From: Limanda limanda
Taxonomy: Eukaryota > Chordata > Actinopteri > Pleuronectiformes > Pleuronectidae
Direction of reading: 5' to 3'
NCBI RefSeq assembly: GCF_963576545.1
Contig: NC_083651.1
Coordinates: 7,919,886-7,983,885 of the forward strand
DNA length: 64,000 nucleotides
Made by a program: the position numbers and the translations under genes. Under the pieces are notes generated by a model. The model saw nothing but the letters and a program-made list of their open reading frames with translations. It was not told the origin of the DNA and ran no database searches. This document shows positions 1-15,816 of this stretch, one piece after another; position 1 is the stretch's first letter; each line of letters opens with the position of its first letter.

Positions 1-658
1 TGGAATGCATTTAAGAAACTCGTTCTTCCGTAACTTTACCATTTCCATTTGTCATGGTTAACTCTTTGGGTGCGTTTTGAAATCACATGTTTACCACAAA
101 ACAAACCATGATTAAAAAAACACCATTCATTTGACCCATTTCATTTCCATTTGTCATTTGCCCTCATTTGTTGTGGTATACTTTTTGTGTGTCGCTGGTA
201 CGTGACCCCACGTTTGGTGGATGCAGGTGCTTGACCACCTACTGGGTCACAGTGGTTTTGAAAGTTTGTTTTAAATTTGGGTTGGACACATTCTAAGCAG
301 ATTCAGCTCATTTCGTGTACGTGTGTTGCAAGCATACATGTTTTTGTTTATGTATTTTTTGTGTGATTATTGCAGATACTCAAGCAAGATTTTCCAATGA
401 TCTTGTGTGCTTAAATGTCTTTCAATTTCCGGGTTTTCCCAGTTGTCACCAATCACATAGTTCCCTAACTGATGTCCCAATGTTAAATTGTATTATTTAG
501 GCATACAAAATCTTGTGCAGCTGTCTGTGTGTAGATGACATTTTACATGAAAATTGTGTCTTTACTTGAGAAAAACGTGTGGATAATGGAGAAAGTACTT
601 AAGTAAGGTGTCAATAGGATTCTCAAATTGTCTTTATTTGTATGTGTGTGCTTTGCAG
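1..658 (+). other. LATS2 intron (3' part)
   Basis: The window opens inside an intron that ends at the acceptor just before the UBA exon. It is AT-rich, with no coding segment or repeat family I can name. The short ORFs here have no recognisable content. Confidence 0.8.
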
Positions 659-6719
<6,061 letters not shown>

Positions 6720-7545
6720 AGCTGCAGACTGAACTCTTACTTACGCTCATCGTTCAGCTCGTGACCCTCCCGCCCTCCACTGCTCTTCTTCTGTTTATGT
6801 GTCTGTGTGTGTTTATACATATCTGGCATGTGTGATTGTTAACTTGAGGGAGCACGAACATCGCCACCTTGTGGAATCTATAATGCCTCCACCCTGACTT
6901 CAAATACAAGACTCCCCTGATCCGGGACCAAGAGACAACATTCAGCACGTTACTGACTGCATCTAGGGTGAAGCGAATGCGGTTGGCAGAGCAAGACTCA
7001 GACTGGTCAGGTTGCACTGAGATCCATGGGAACGTAAGGATGTCTGGATCCAATGGTTCTAGTTAGAGGACTGCTTCTGGTTCTTCCAGCAGTTTCTTCT
7101 CCCATTCCTTCCACCCTTGGTCTTACTGACGATCGAAACACCTTGACGGTGATTGTCTGACACGGGAAGTTACTTCCTGTTCTACCTGAGCTGCTTTTTA
7201 CGGCAATGTGAAGAGTGGAACTAGTTTACTTGTTGATCGTGCACGGGAGGCAGAGGGGGATTCGGGTGGGGTGGGGACTAGCGACACACCTCTTTCACAG
7301 CTGCTGCAAAATAAGCTACAAAATGCATGCGTGCACGCACCCACACTTATTCAGTACAGGTCGTGTTCGGGTCACAAAGGATGAAAGTGCACGGCTCTCT
7401 GCAGATAGATTGCCTCTTCTCTCAGAATTCGTCTTAGACCAGAAAAAGTTGTTTTCGGCGTGAAAGAGAATTCGACATTGAATTTTCAATTTTTTTTTAT
7501 ATTTCTGTGCCTTTTCTCTTAAATTTCTACCTTTGTGACATGAAA

Positions 7546-7960
7546 TTTAAAGGAGACATATGATGCTTTTTTCAGTGTTTCTTTCATGTAGTGTGTTGTC
7601 TGTAAAGGTGCTGCAATGCCAAAAAGCCCAAAGTCTGCAGTAAATGGAGCTCCTCTCCCCCGGAGATAACACTGCTCCTGAGGTCCTTAAACGCCTCATC
7701 AGATGTCCGGCTGATACTTCTGCACCATTGTGACATCAGTAGTATTGGAATTGTCGTGATTGGAAATAGTTGATCAATCACAACAAAGTGGGTCAGGTCT
7801 AGGATGGAGGCCTGAAAGGGACAGTAGCTAAAACTAAGTGTTTGAGACAGAAGCTGAGAGAGGAGCTGCAGCGATGGACACTCTGAGAAAAGTGACTTAT
7901 TTTCTGAAACACTCTTTAGAATTGTCAAACTGAGTATGAGCAGAATATGTCTCCTTTAAA
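7546..7960. mobile_element. MITE-like element with 16-bp perfect terminal inverted repeats
   Basis: TTTAAAGGAGACATAT at 7546-7561 is repeated in exact inverse at 7945-7960, bounding 415 bp with no coding capacity. The size, perfect short inverted repeats and lack of an ORF fit a non-autonomous DNA transposon. Similar TTAAAGGAGACATAT-bounded repeats are, to my recollection, widespread in fish. It lies 0.8 kb after the LATS2 stop, so it may be transcribed in the 3' UTR. Confidence 0.7.
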
Positions 7961-10934
7961 AAGAAAATAGAAAGAAACCAAACCAAATAGTTTTTGGTTG
8001 TTCTGTCCTCTACATCCACAGCTGCCTCAATTTGTGCCAACTGACGTTAATGTTTTGTCCTGTAGATGGAGCCAGATACTCCTTCCCTCAGAGGATGCTG
8101 TTACAAATATCCTCGTTATTGTGAAATACTTCATGTTACTGACTCTCTGTCTGGACTGACCATTTCAAATGTTACCTCCAGAAAAAATCCACAACCTACA
8201 CAGACACAACGAGTCTGTAGAGTTTGCTTAGGGCTCTACAGCCATATTTGATTTCCAGTCTGATCCAAGACTGAACCACTTATTTAAACCATAAATTTCA
8301 CTTTCAGCCTCACATGCAGTTCGTTTCTGCTTGTAAATCAGATGAAAAATACATATTTCTGTTCATATGATCAGTCTTGTTTATTGAGGGGGACAGATTC
8401 TTTCACACGTTAGCACAACAGTTTCTCATGGTATGTTTTAAAGACTTATTCACAAAGGCCTGAAACATCAGCTCAGGTCTCTGACTGAGAAGTACAAACA
8501 CACACATACACTCAGATTGACCAAGATTTACACCTTTACAGCAATTTTTGAAAGATCAGCCCCACTGTTGCATTTTAACTTAACCAGCCTCATCGGATCT
8601 CCGGAGGCAATCACAACACAAAGCGACGCGTTCTTACAACAGCCAAACATGTGATAGTTTGACTATGTGCAATACAAAAAAAATACATTATATATAGTTT
8701 TCTAAACACTTACTATCCTTTTTTTGGTTGAGCTTTTAGTACTGAAATGTACAAATATATTGGTTTATATATATTTTCCTTTTCAGTTACATCATGCTGC
8801 TTATTAATGTGGTTAATATTATTTACATTATTATTATAATTGCTATAACATGTGTACCTGTTTTTTTCCTTTCAAAAGAAGTGTTGGCTCAGTTGCCGTG
8901 TGTGCGTGGGTTTGAAAGTAACGAGCTATGTGCCTTTTCTAATGAATGTTGGAGTGTGTCGCGCCCAGTGACAGCAGGCGGCGACGACGATGATCAGTGT
9001 TTGCAGAACCTTTGCTCGCTTTGCCTCCTGCGGCCGGGCTGGTCCTGAACGCAGGAGAGAGGAGCGTGGAAAAGGTTTCACGGTTCAGAAAGAGACGATA
9101 GAAGTTAGAGGAGGAGCGAGGCAGGTCGGCTTTAGGAAATGTCATTGTAAAATAAGAATGAATTGCTTTCTCTATTTTACGAACAAACGGTTAAACTTCA
9201 GTTAAGAGTTGGTATTTGGTACATTTTCTTTATTTATCCGAAATGACCACAACGTTTGAGTGATTTTTAACTCTGTACTTTTAACTACAGAATCATGCAG
9301 TGTTCTGTATCACTCAGCAGATGACGCGTCATCCTACAACTTCATGCTTATTGACAATCAGTAAACGGTGACCGCTCTCTTTGAACTGAGCTGTGCGCTT
9401 CATTAATACCCAGCCGTTCCAACAGTATTGTGAATTTGACTCGATGGCGAACGCTAAAGAAGTCAAAACCTGTCCGGTGATTATCTGATTCAGAACTGGT
9501 TGAATGATGAAAAATGTGTGGATAAGATTTGTTACAGATGATTTTTTTATTATTATTTTGCTTGACAATGTATTGAACGTTTAGCTTTTTTATGTAAATG
9601 TGCCTTGTGTTTCTAAAGTGAGCAGCACAATCTTTAAAAGATTTCCTTCTCTAAGATCTCTTCTTCACAGTCATCTGTTATTACTGTTGATGTGGGGAAA
9701 CTGACAGAGCAAATTCTGATACACGTTCTCACTGGCTTTGTTTACATGCACAAATATTATAGTTGTTATTCTGGTCAGCAATTTACCCCAAGTAGAGCTA
9801 AGATTGCTCCCAGTAGAGCTCATACATCTGCCAACAAACCCCTTCATTTTGATCAAACCGTAAAACCAAATTGCACACAATATAAGCCACGGATATAAGC
9901 CCTCAAAATATGGGCAAATTTAATTTGATTAAAAAAATAAAAATAGATTTAATCAAGTTTCCTAAATTGTGCCCTGTGAAATTGGTGGGAATGTCAAAAT
10001 AAGTCCCTATCTCAAAATGTTACAGAATTGGATGAAAAAAATATTCCTGGATTCGTCCCTTTTTCAGATGTGCGGTAAAATTTGGTGTGTAAAGAATTAA
10101 AGCTTCTGAGATCAAAGACTGAAACGACCTATCTGAAAGTAGCTTTTTTTCCTTGGGTGACACGAAAACACCATAAAAATTGTGTTTACCGTGACTCTGT
10201 TTACTTAGAGTTACAATATACAGCTTCAGGATGGTTTTATTTGTAGTGGACTGTTTAAATTTAATTTCATAGACTGAAAGACTTTTTTCAAATGTGAAAG
10301 TGTCTGTAAACTCAGCCACTGTTTCCTAACCACAGTCTTCTGCAGATCCATCACTTGTGGATGAGGTGACTTGCTCGATGGCACCATCACTGTGACTGTT
10401 ACAGCAGGCAGACGTTGCTCTCTCACTCTTCCCCATCCAGTTGTTTCTGTGATCCGGTCCAGACGTCCTTCCACTTCTCTAAACCGCTCGTTGACCAGGA
10501 CAGACTGCTGCATGAACAAATAGCTTTATAACGACTCTGTGCAGAGTGTGTGAGTGCCACAAAGTGTGTGAGGTGTTTCCTGGATGTGTTTTTTTTAAGG
10601 TTAAAGAGTGATGACTGACAATCTTCAACTGACTTGATTGCTTCACTTGTGTATCTTTTTCATTTTGTATTTTTACTCTAAGGAGCCTCTGCTCATTTTT
10701 GATGCTTCTTAATGTATGATACAATTCTGTTACTCTTGAATTTATATTTATACAGATATACATATTTTTTGTATCTTTTTCCCCCCCCCTTTGTGCTAAT
10801 GTTCAAACATCCATGTCTACACAGTATTATAGATGATGTAATGTGGACAGCTATCTCTTTTTTTTACATTTATGTATGAACTGAGAATTTGTAAAAATGC
10901 TTTCACAGTCCTTGTGTGTAAAATGTATGTATAA

Positions 10935-10940
10935 ATTAAA
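10935..10940 (+). promoter_or_regulatory. Candidate LATS2 polyadenylation signal (ATTAAA)
   Basis: ATTAAA, the commonest variant poly(A) hexamer, followed within about 25 bp by GGACTCGGGTGTTATTT, which looks like a GU-rich downstream element. Assigned to LATS2 only because no other + strand gene lies nearby. Confidence 0.3.
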
Positions 10941-11149
10941 TTAACCAATGTGGACTCGGGTGTTATTTAATTATATTTGACGTGTGAACAAGGTGACAAA
11001 GAAGCTTTATTACAATTTTTTTTAATGTTATGTTAGGGAATGTCATTGCTTGATATCCCATATTGATCTACTAAAAAGACTCGTGAGTAAAAAATCAGTT
11101 AAGAAGAGTGGAACATCCACAAGCTCTCCATGCTACTTTCCCCCAGAAA

Positions 11150-11508
11150 TATTACTTTTTTTCTCACTTAATTAAAACTTTATTCTCATATTTAGAATTT
11201 CTTCTGAATTAATACTTTATTAAATCTACCACTTTACTCTCAATATATTAACCTAGTATTTTCAAATTGTGACTTGTCTAATTACAACCTAATCCTCTTA
11301 AATTACAACTCTATTCTCATAAAATTATGACTATTATCTTAATATGACATTTCTCAATATAAAACATTTTTATTGTATTGTAATATTACAATTCTCTTTA
11401 GATACAGACTTGTATTCTTGACTCTCATAATATAGCAACTTTATACTTCTAATCTAATGACATGCTTCTCAATTCTGACTTTATTCTCTTATATTATATC
11501 TGATATTA
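11150..11508. repeat. Degenerate AT-rich tandem repeat
   Basis: A diverged array of roughly 20-25 bp units around the theme TTCTCATAATATTACAACTTTA (for example near 11283-11335, 11400-11450 and 11470-11510). It resembles the 'ACGACTTTATTCTCGTAA' minisatellite common in fish DNA, decayed by CpG loss. It runs directly into the dispersed repeat that follows. Confidence 0.5.
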
Positions 11509-11878
11509 CAACTTTCTCAAAATATTAAAATTAAGACTTTTTTTTCCTCATTAAATTACAACTGAATTTGCATGATATATATTTGCTCCAGGCAGGAGGA
11601 TATCAGAGGACATTTAGGCTCAAAACATGTAAATGTAAAGCCGTTTCAAGTTGAATTTGAAGTTCTGCCATTTACGGACACTTTAATGACACCACACGAG
11701 GAGTATGGAGGCATTTTCTGTTGATTTTCTGTTTTGTTTTTATATGTTTGAAGAATTTGCCGCCATTTACACTAATTGTATTGGATTTGGCTGCAACACC
11801 GTTTACACTTGAGACTCCAGAGGGGTTCTGTGGAGTTAAACACTTCACCTACTCCTCCATCGGCATAGTGGTGGTGTA
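11509..11878. repeat. Dispersed teleost repeat, copy A (interrupted by Tc1)
   Basis: Nearly identical to 16149-16508, in the same orientation. Shared blocks include CAGGCAGGAGGATATCAGAG, TGACACCACACGAGGAGTAT, GTATTGGATTTGGCTGCAAC and CTCCATCGGCATAGTGGTGG. Copy A stops at GTGGTGTA, exactly where the Tc1-like element begins, so the repeat was the older sequence at this point. Confidence 0.75.
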
Positions 11879-12106
11879 CAGTTGCAATCAGAAATATTCA
11901 ACCCCCTCACCTCAATAGACATTATAGTGATGTGGACGACAGATAATGACAATAAATGGCAAAAAACCTCATTAAACAACAAAAGATATTTATTGATGCG
12001 TATTTTGTTTATTTTGACAACAGAAGTTGACTTAACTTTGAAGTCCAAATGAAAAATTTAACTCTTTCAACACATGTGCATGTGCAGTATTATTCAACCC
12101 CCAGCT

Positions 12107-12447
12107 TCAGTACTTAGTGGCGCATCCTCTAGCTTTTATAACTTCTAACAAACGTTTTCGGTAAGTGCGGACAAGCTTCTTACACCTCTCGATTGGAATC
12201 TTTGCCCATTTTTCACGTGCAAATACCTCTAGCTCAGTGATGTTTCATGGCTTCCGTGCTCCAACTGCCTTCTTTAAATCCCACCAAAGATTTTCAATAG
12301 GATTTTAATCTGTTGACTGGGAAAGCCACTCCAGGACGTTCCAGGATCTTTTTCTCAACCAAGCTTGACATGATGCCATGTACACGATCAAGATTGCTAG
12401 TTCCTGCCACAGAAAAACAGCCCAACATCATCAATGACCAACCTCCA
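12107..12447 (-). pseudogene. Tc1-like transposase, C-terminal half (pseudogene)
   Basis: On the - strand from 12447 the frame resumes as GGWSLMMLGCFSVAGTSNLD. It then skips the region holding the second catalytic Asp and continues through degraded ERPGVAFPVN (from LEWPSQSPDLN-type sequence), frame breaks, and the usual Tc1 end RGCATKY with a stop at 12107-12109. Joined to 15276-15816 across the insertion, the reading frame is continuous at KHGG. Confidence 0.8.
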
Positions 12448-12539
12448 CACTAGACGAAAAGCAGTATTATTGTCACAGTGAACCTCTACGGACAGGCCTA
12501 ATCCCCTGCTGTAACCAACTGTTTCCATGATGTTACCTC

Positions 12540-12690
12540 GGCGTTCGCCAGTGAAGACAAGGTGGGTCTATCGGCGTTTGCGGACCTTAAGGGGGATTTG
12601 GAGAACAAAGGAGAGAGCCGCGGGGGGGCTCGCGCCGCCGCGCGGACCGATCGCGACGTGTGATCTAATTAGCATATGAATCGGAGTCCA
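12540..12690. promoter_or_regulatory. CpG-rich block inside the CACTA-type element (possible orphan promoter)
   Basis: A sharp GC/CpG island in AT-rich surroundings, including CTCGCGCCGCCGCGCGGACC near 12628-12650. CCAAT-type ATTGG motifs occur at about 12720, 12758 and 12785. Read on the - strand, the block ends with a good splice donor (CCGAG|GTAACA, boundary near 12541) but no matching downstream exon follows before the element edge at 12448. It may be the promoter and first exon of a truncated gene. It has no similarity that I recognise to rRNA or snRNA. Confidence 0.35.
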
Positions 12691-13009
12691 GCCGCTGGCT
12701 AGAACCTCTCTCTACTCACCATTGGAGGAAACCACAGACCCTTGAAACTAATGTCACTCGTGATTGGCTGGTAGAAGTGTTGCTATTGGTCACCTTATGG
12801 GTCATTGCAGTGCACACGTGGGGTCACAGCATTCCGCACGTGGGGTAAGCCCCTCCCACACAATATTTATAATAAAAATGTATATATTAATATTTATTAT
12901 TATTTATAAGTAAGCCTTTACCAAAAGCACTGCAGTTAATTAAAACTAAACATTCATGTGATGCTTGATGCTATAGGTGAACATATTGTACAGGGAACAA
13001 ATGTGAACA

Positions 13010-13836
13010 AGGTATATGTGGAGTGAAAGCTTTATTTACATACAGCAAAAATATTGTACAAAATCTGAGGTGAGGCTTGAAATGTTTCTCTGCAGCCTCT
13101 GGGTCATGACTTCTTTGTGGGACTCTTCTCCAGTGTGTAGACGTCTGTGGTGTGTAGCTGTGAGATCAGTGTAGCTTCCAGTCTTATATGAAGTGTGGGA
13201 CACAGGTCGGTGTGCTCCTGGCTGTGGAAGGATGGATCCATGTCATCTGTCCCGCTTCAATCAGCTGTAAACACATTCAGTAAAATTAGCACAGTTCAAT
13301 GACAACATACACCTTTACATGTAACTGGAAAATTATTTAATGAATATAACCTTACCCTCTTTCTTCTCCGACAACTCCTCAATGCTGATGTAAGGTCTGG
13401 TCGGATCATACTGGCTCATAGTGTGTCTTTGTACGTCATGGACAGGCAGCTGGAAAACAACACATGTAACATGACTTTATTATTAATAAACGGAAATAGC
13501 CGCGCTGCATCACCGTTGGAAGATCCACAGCAAAAAAACACCAAAACAATTCATAAACAGTTACTTACATTCAATGGCTTAATTTTCTGCACTTTAAATC
13601 CGGACTTTCAGCGTCTCAGCCTAACGCCTCTTTGTTTGTGTGTGTGTGGGGGGGGGGGGCTGAGGCTGTGAAAACATACAGAAAAAAGTCACGTTGATGA
13701 AAAAACTTAACGAGAACAAACTGTTACATCTAAGTAATTCATACATATTTACACATGCACTAGATCTGCTCCAGCACTCGATGCTGTATTCGTATTTTAG
13801 CAACTTTCTCGCTATCCCAAAGAGTGGCGGACATGG
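13010..13836 (-). CDS. Candidate spliced small-protein gene inside the CACTA-type element (unrecognised)
   Basis: I do not recognise the product. Features read on the - strand: a terminal exon from 13267 down to a poly(A) signal AATAAA (13036-13031); an internal exon 13449-13356 with acceptor TTTTCCAG and donor GTAAG, open as LPVHDVQRHTMSQYDPTRPY then ISIEELSEKKE, closing two codons into the next exon; and an upstream open segment 13604-13569 (SGFKVQKIKPLN) with a consensus donor GTAAGT but a weak acceptor. A possible first exon begins at ATG 13834-13832 (MSATLWDSEKVAKIRIQHR). Phases of the 36-bp, middle and last exons agree. The first exon is uncertain. Coordinates cover the inferred transcription unit. 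Confidence 0.4.
13031..13036 (-). promoter_or_regulatory. Polyadenylation signal of the - strand cargo gene
   Basis: AATAAA on the - strand (TTTATT as given), about 225 bp after the inferred stop codon and followed by a T/G-containing stretch. It supports a real 3' end for the spliced - strand unit. Confidence 0.5.
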
Positions 13837-14180
13837 TTTCAGATGTACCAGTTAGCTTAGTGGTTAGCATGGCGTCTCTAGCTCACCGTAACTCAGGGAC
13901 TGTGCTTCCGTCTTCTCCGCCTCGACTCGTCCACACCGGGCCCGCGGCTCTGCCTCCACACGCACTCATCTTCTCCTCCAGGGAACAGCGTCGTGTCGAC
14001 TTCAGCAAGTTATTTACCCCGAAGACAGAGTCACTCGTACGGGACAAGCTAAACACGACCCGCTTCCTGTCTGCGGGACACTCGACGCTGCTGCACGGCG
14101 TTTACGAGGCTCTGATTGGACGAGTCCATCAGCTGATGACGCGAGCGGGTGACGTGAGCAGCGGTTACTTCATGGGATAA
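13833..14180 (+). CDS. Unrecognised 115-codon ORF (possibly 103 aa from second ATG) inside the CACTA-type element
   Basis: An intact GC-rich ORF with protein-like composition, in contrast to its AT-rich surroundings. The first ATG is at 13833. A second ATG at 13869 sits in a better context (TTAGCATGGCG) and gives MASLAHRNSGTVLPSSPPRL; the shorter form is my preferred start. Visible features are a Pro/Ser-rich N-terminal part, a central basic stretch (SSREQRRVDFSKLFTPKTES), and a helical C-terminal half ending RAGDVSSGYFMG. There is no signal peptide, membrane segment or known catalytic motif. Two AATAAA signals near 14842-14860 could end the transcript. It is not similar to any transposase I know. 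It could be captured host sequence or an element-specific gene. Confidence 0.55.
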   Translation: MVSDVPVSLVVSMASLAHRNSGTVLPSSPPRLVHTGPAALPPHALIFSSREQRRVDFSKLFTPKTESLVRDKLNTTRFLSAGHSTLLHGVYEALIGRVHQLMTRAGDVSSGYFMG

Positions 14181-14255
14181 GTATTTGACTGAGGCCAGGT
14201 TTATTTTTTGTGGTGTTTAGTAAATTTACACACATGATTCACTCATGCTGTTCTG

Positions 14256-14312
14256 TGTTCGTAACCTTATAGTTGAATGCACTTATTGTAAGTCGCTTTG
14301 GATAAAAGTGTT
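14256..14312 (+). repeat. Short teleost repeat motif (SINE-tail-like)
   Basis: Contains TTGTAAGTCGCTTTGGATAA and AAGTGT, a sequence seen at the 3' ends of many fish short interspersed repeats and transcripts. Only this short piece is recognisable. Confidence 0.4.
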
Positions 14313-14841
14313 GACTGTTTTAATGGAATACTGAGAAAGTTTAATAACAACAATTAGACAATTGAAGTTCAAATTATGAAGGAATTTAAGCTCTATATTG
14401 TGTCTCCTTTATATTTAAAATAATAATCAAACTGAGTGGAGATGTATGTTGTATCCAAACAGCCGGCTGCTGTGTTTTGTCACTGTGCAGTCCATGGGGG
14501 ATTAAATATTACACTGAAAAAATAAATCATTAAATCAATGAATGTTTCATAGCAATTTTGAAAGTAGTGGTGAAAAGGTACCATTTATAATTCATGGAAC
14601 AGCTTAGTTTGCCATTGACATGTGAATTTGATGCCAGTATTTTGGGAGGACAGATATTTTTATGGAAAGCCAGTAGAAGTTTGGAGCTTACAGGACACAG
14701 ATGATCATACCCAGCATCATTTATTTGCTGGTAGAGGTGTGGTTTACACTTCCTCTGTGCATTTAACCAGCACAATTGAAAAAGTGACTGTAATCATGCC
14801 ACTCTATACAGTTGTTGAGATTTAGGATTGTTTTGGATGAC

Positions 14842-14860
14842 AATAAAAATTTGAAATAAA
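14842..14860 (+). promoter_or_regulatory. Tandem polyadenylation signals downstream of the + strand cargo ORF
   Basis: AATAAA at 14842-14847 and again at 14855-14860, followed by GTGCATTGTTTCATTTCTTT. Suitable 3' end for a transcript starting near 13830. Confidence 0.45.
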
Positions 14861-15275
14861 GTGCATTGTTTCATTTCTTTTGACTGCATTGACCTTTGTT
14901 CGTGGTATACAATATAATTCATTATAGCACACTTACTTACTTAAGAACAATTTAAAATTTCAGGTTTAATATTTATTTTAAGCCTGGTTTACTCAGCCAG
15001 ATAGTTTGTTGGTGCCTCTTACACATTGGTGTTATCTGCTCTCAGGGAAACTGATTTGCATTTGTGAAGCTCAGAGCATTGTCATTTGCATATGAAAGCG
15101 TCCTCTAGGAGTTGGAGCAGGGGGGGTCAAATCTCAACAGCTCACAGGCTTGACAACTGCAGGAACCCTGAGCGTTTCCTTTGCTGCCTGCAGATACGTG
15201 TGAAAGTCGTTAACCGAAGGATGTGCCAACACTTCTCTGCGACACAGATTGACACAAACGCTTCTTTTCATGCAG

Positions 15276-15816
15276 TGCCATGCTTGACCTTATGGTCATA
15301 AGCCTGGCCTTTCATACGCCAGACATACCGCTCGTCCATACGTCCAAACAGTTCCAGTTTGGTTTCATCAGTCCAGAGAACTGTCACCCAAAACTCAGTA
15401 GTCTTATCCAAATTCCTCCTGGCATATTCTAGTCGACTTTTGATGTTCCTTGTGGTCAAGAGCTGAGTGCGTCTTGGAGTCCAGCCATGGAGTCCTTGTT
15501 TATTCAGTGCACCTCTTATAGTTGCCACTGAAGCACTTGTACCAGCCTTCATCAGGTCATCCTGTAGGTGTCTTGCAGTCACACAGGGGTTTATCTGAGT
15601 TGTTCTGACTAAGTTGCTGAGGGCCATTGATGAAATGTTGGGCTTTCTTCCACCGCCAGGCAGGTTTGCAGCTGCTCCATAAGTTTTAAACTTCCTTATA
15701 ATGTTCCCAATGGTGTCTCTTGGAATATAATTTTTTGGGGAAATCTTCTTCTACCCAAGGCCTTTCAGGTGTATTTCCTCTCTCAGCTTTTGTGCAAGCT
15801 CCTTTGTCTTTCCCAT
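15276..15816 (-). pseudogene. Tc1-like transposase, N-terminal half (pseudogene)
   Basis: The - strand start ATG is at 15816-15814 (MGKTKELAQKL). A paired-type DNA-binding region follows, with an in-frame stop about 20 codons in, then GGGRKPNIS, HLQDDLMKAG, GLHGWTPRRTQLL and the catalytic-core block VLWTDETKLELFG with the first Asp of the DDE triad. The frame runs to KVKHG at 15280 and is then cut by the inserted element. Clear Tc1-family signature; not functional. Confidence 0.85.
15280..15280. other. Right boundary of the CCA target duplication of the CACTA-type insertion
   Basis: CCA at 15278-15280 matches CCA at 12445-12447. Together they bracket the 2830 bp insertion and give its base-exact ends. 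Confidence 0.75.

Larger units (their letters stand above)
6720..10960 (+). other. LATS2 3' UTR / downstream sequence
   Basis: No coding potential. The long AT-rich stretch after the stop is compatible with an extended 3' UTR. The best candidate 3' end is an ATTAAA at 10935-10940 followed by a GT-rich stretch, but several other AT-rich hexamers exist, so the transcript end is not fixed. It contains a MITE-like element at 7546-7960 and a poly(C) run near 10783-10792. Confidence 0.4.
12448..15277. mobile_element. CACTA-type (CMC-like) element carrying a gene pair, inserted in Tc1
   Basis: 2830 bp inserted in the Tc1 transposase frame. The ends are CACTAGACGAAAAGCAG on the left and CACTGCATGAAAAGAAG on the inverted right; ungapped, 20 of the first 28 positions agree. 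The insert is flanked by an identical trinucleotide CCA (12445-12447 and 15278-15280). Excising it with one CCA rejoins the transposase codons in frame, so the boundaries are exact to the base. CACT(A/G) termini with 3-bp duplications are the hallmark of the CACTA/EnSpm (CMC) superfamily. There is no transposase ORF, so it is non-autonomous. Its interior looks like host DNA: a CpG-rich block, a spliced - strand unit and a + strand ORF, both with poly(A) signals. Superfamily assignment is inference from the ends. Confidence 0.75.

Noticed and set aside
12590..12690. rRNA or snRNA gene fragment
   Set aside because: The CpG-rich string looked like rRNA at first, but no block of 18S, 28S, 5.8S or U1-U6 that I know matches it.
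13824..13832. GTG as start of the transposon cargo ORF
   Set aside because: Nuclear genes start at ATG. The first ATG is at 13833 and a better-placed one at 13869.
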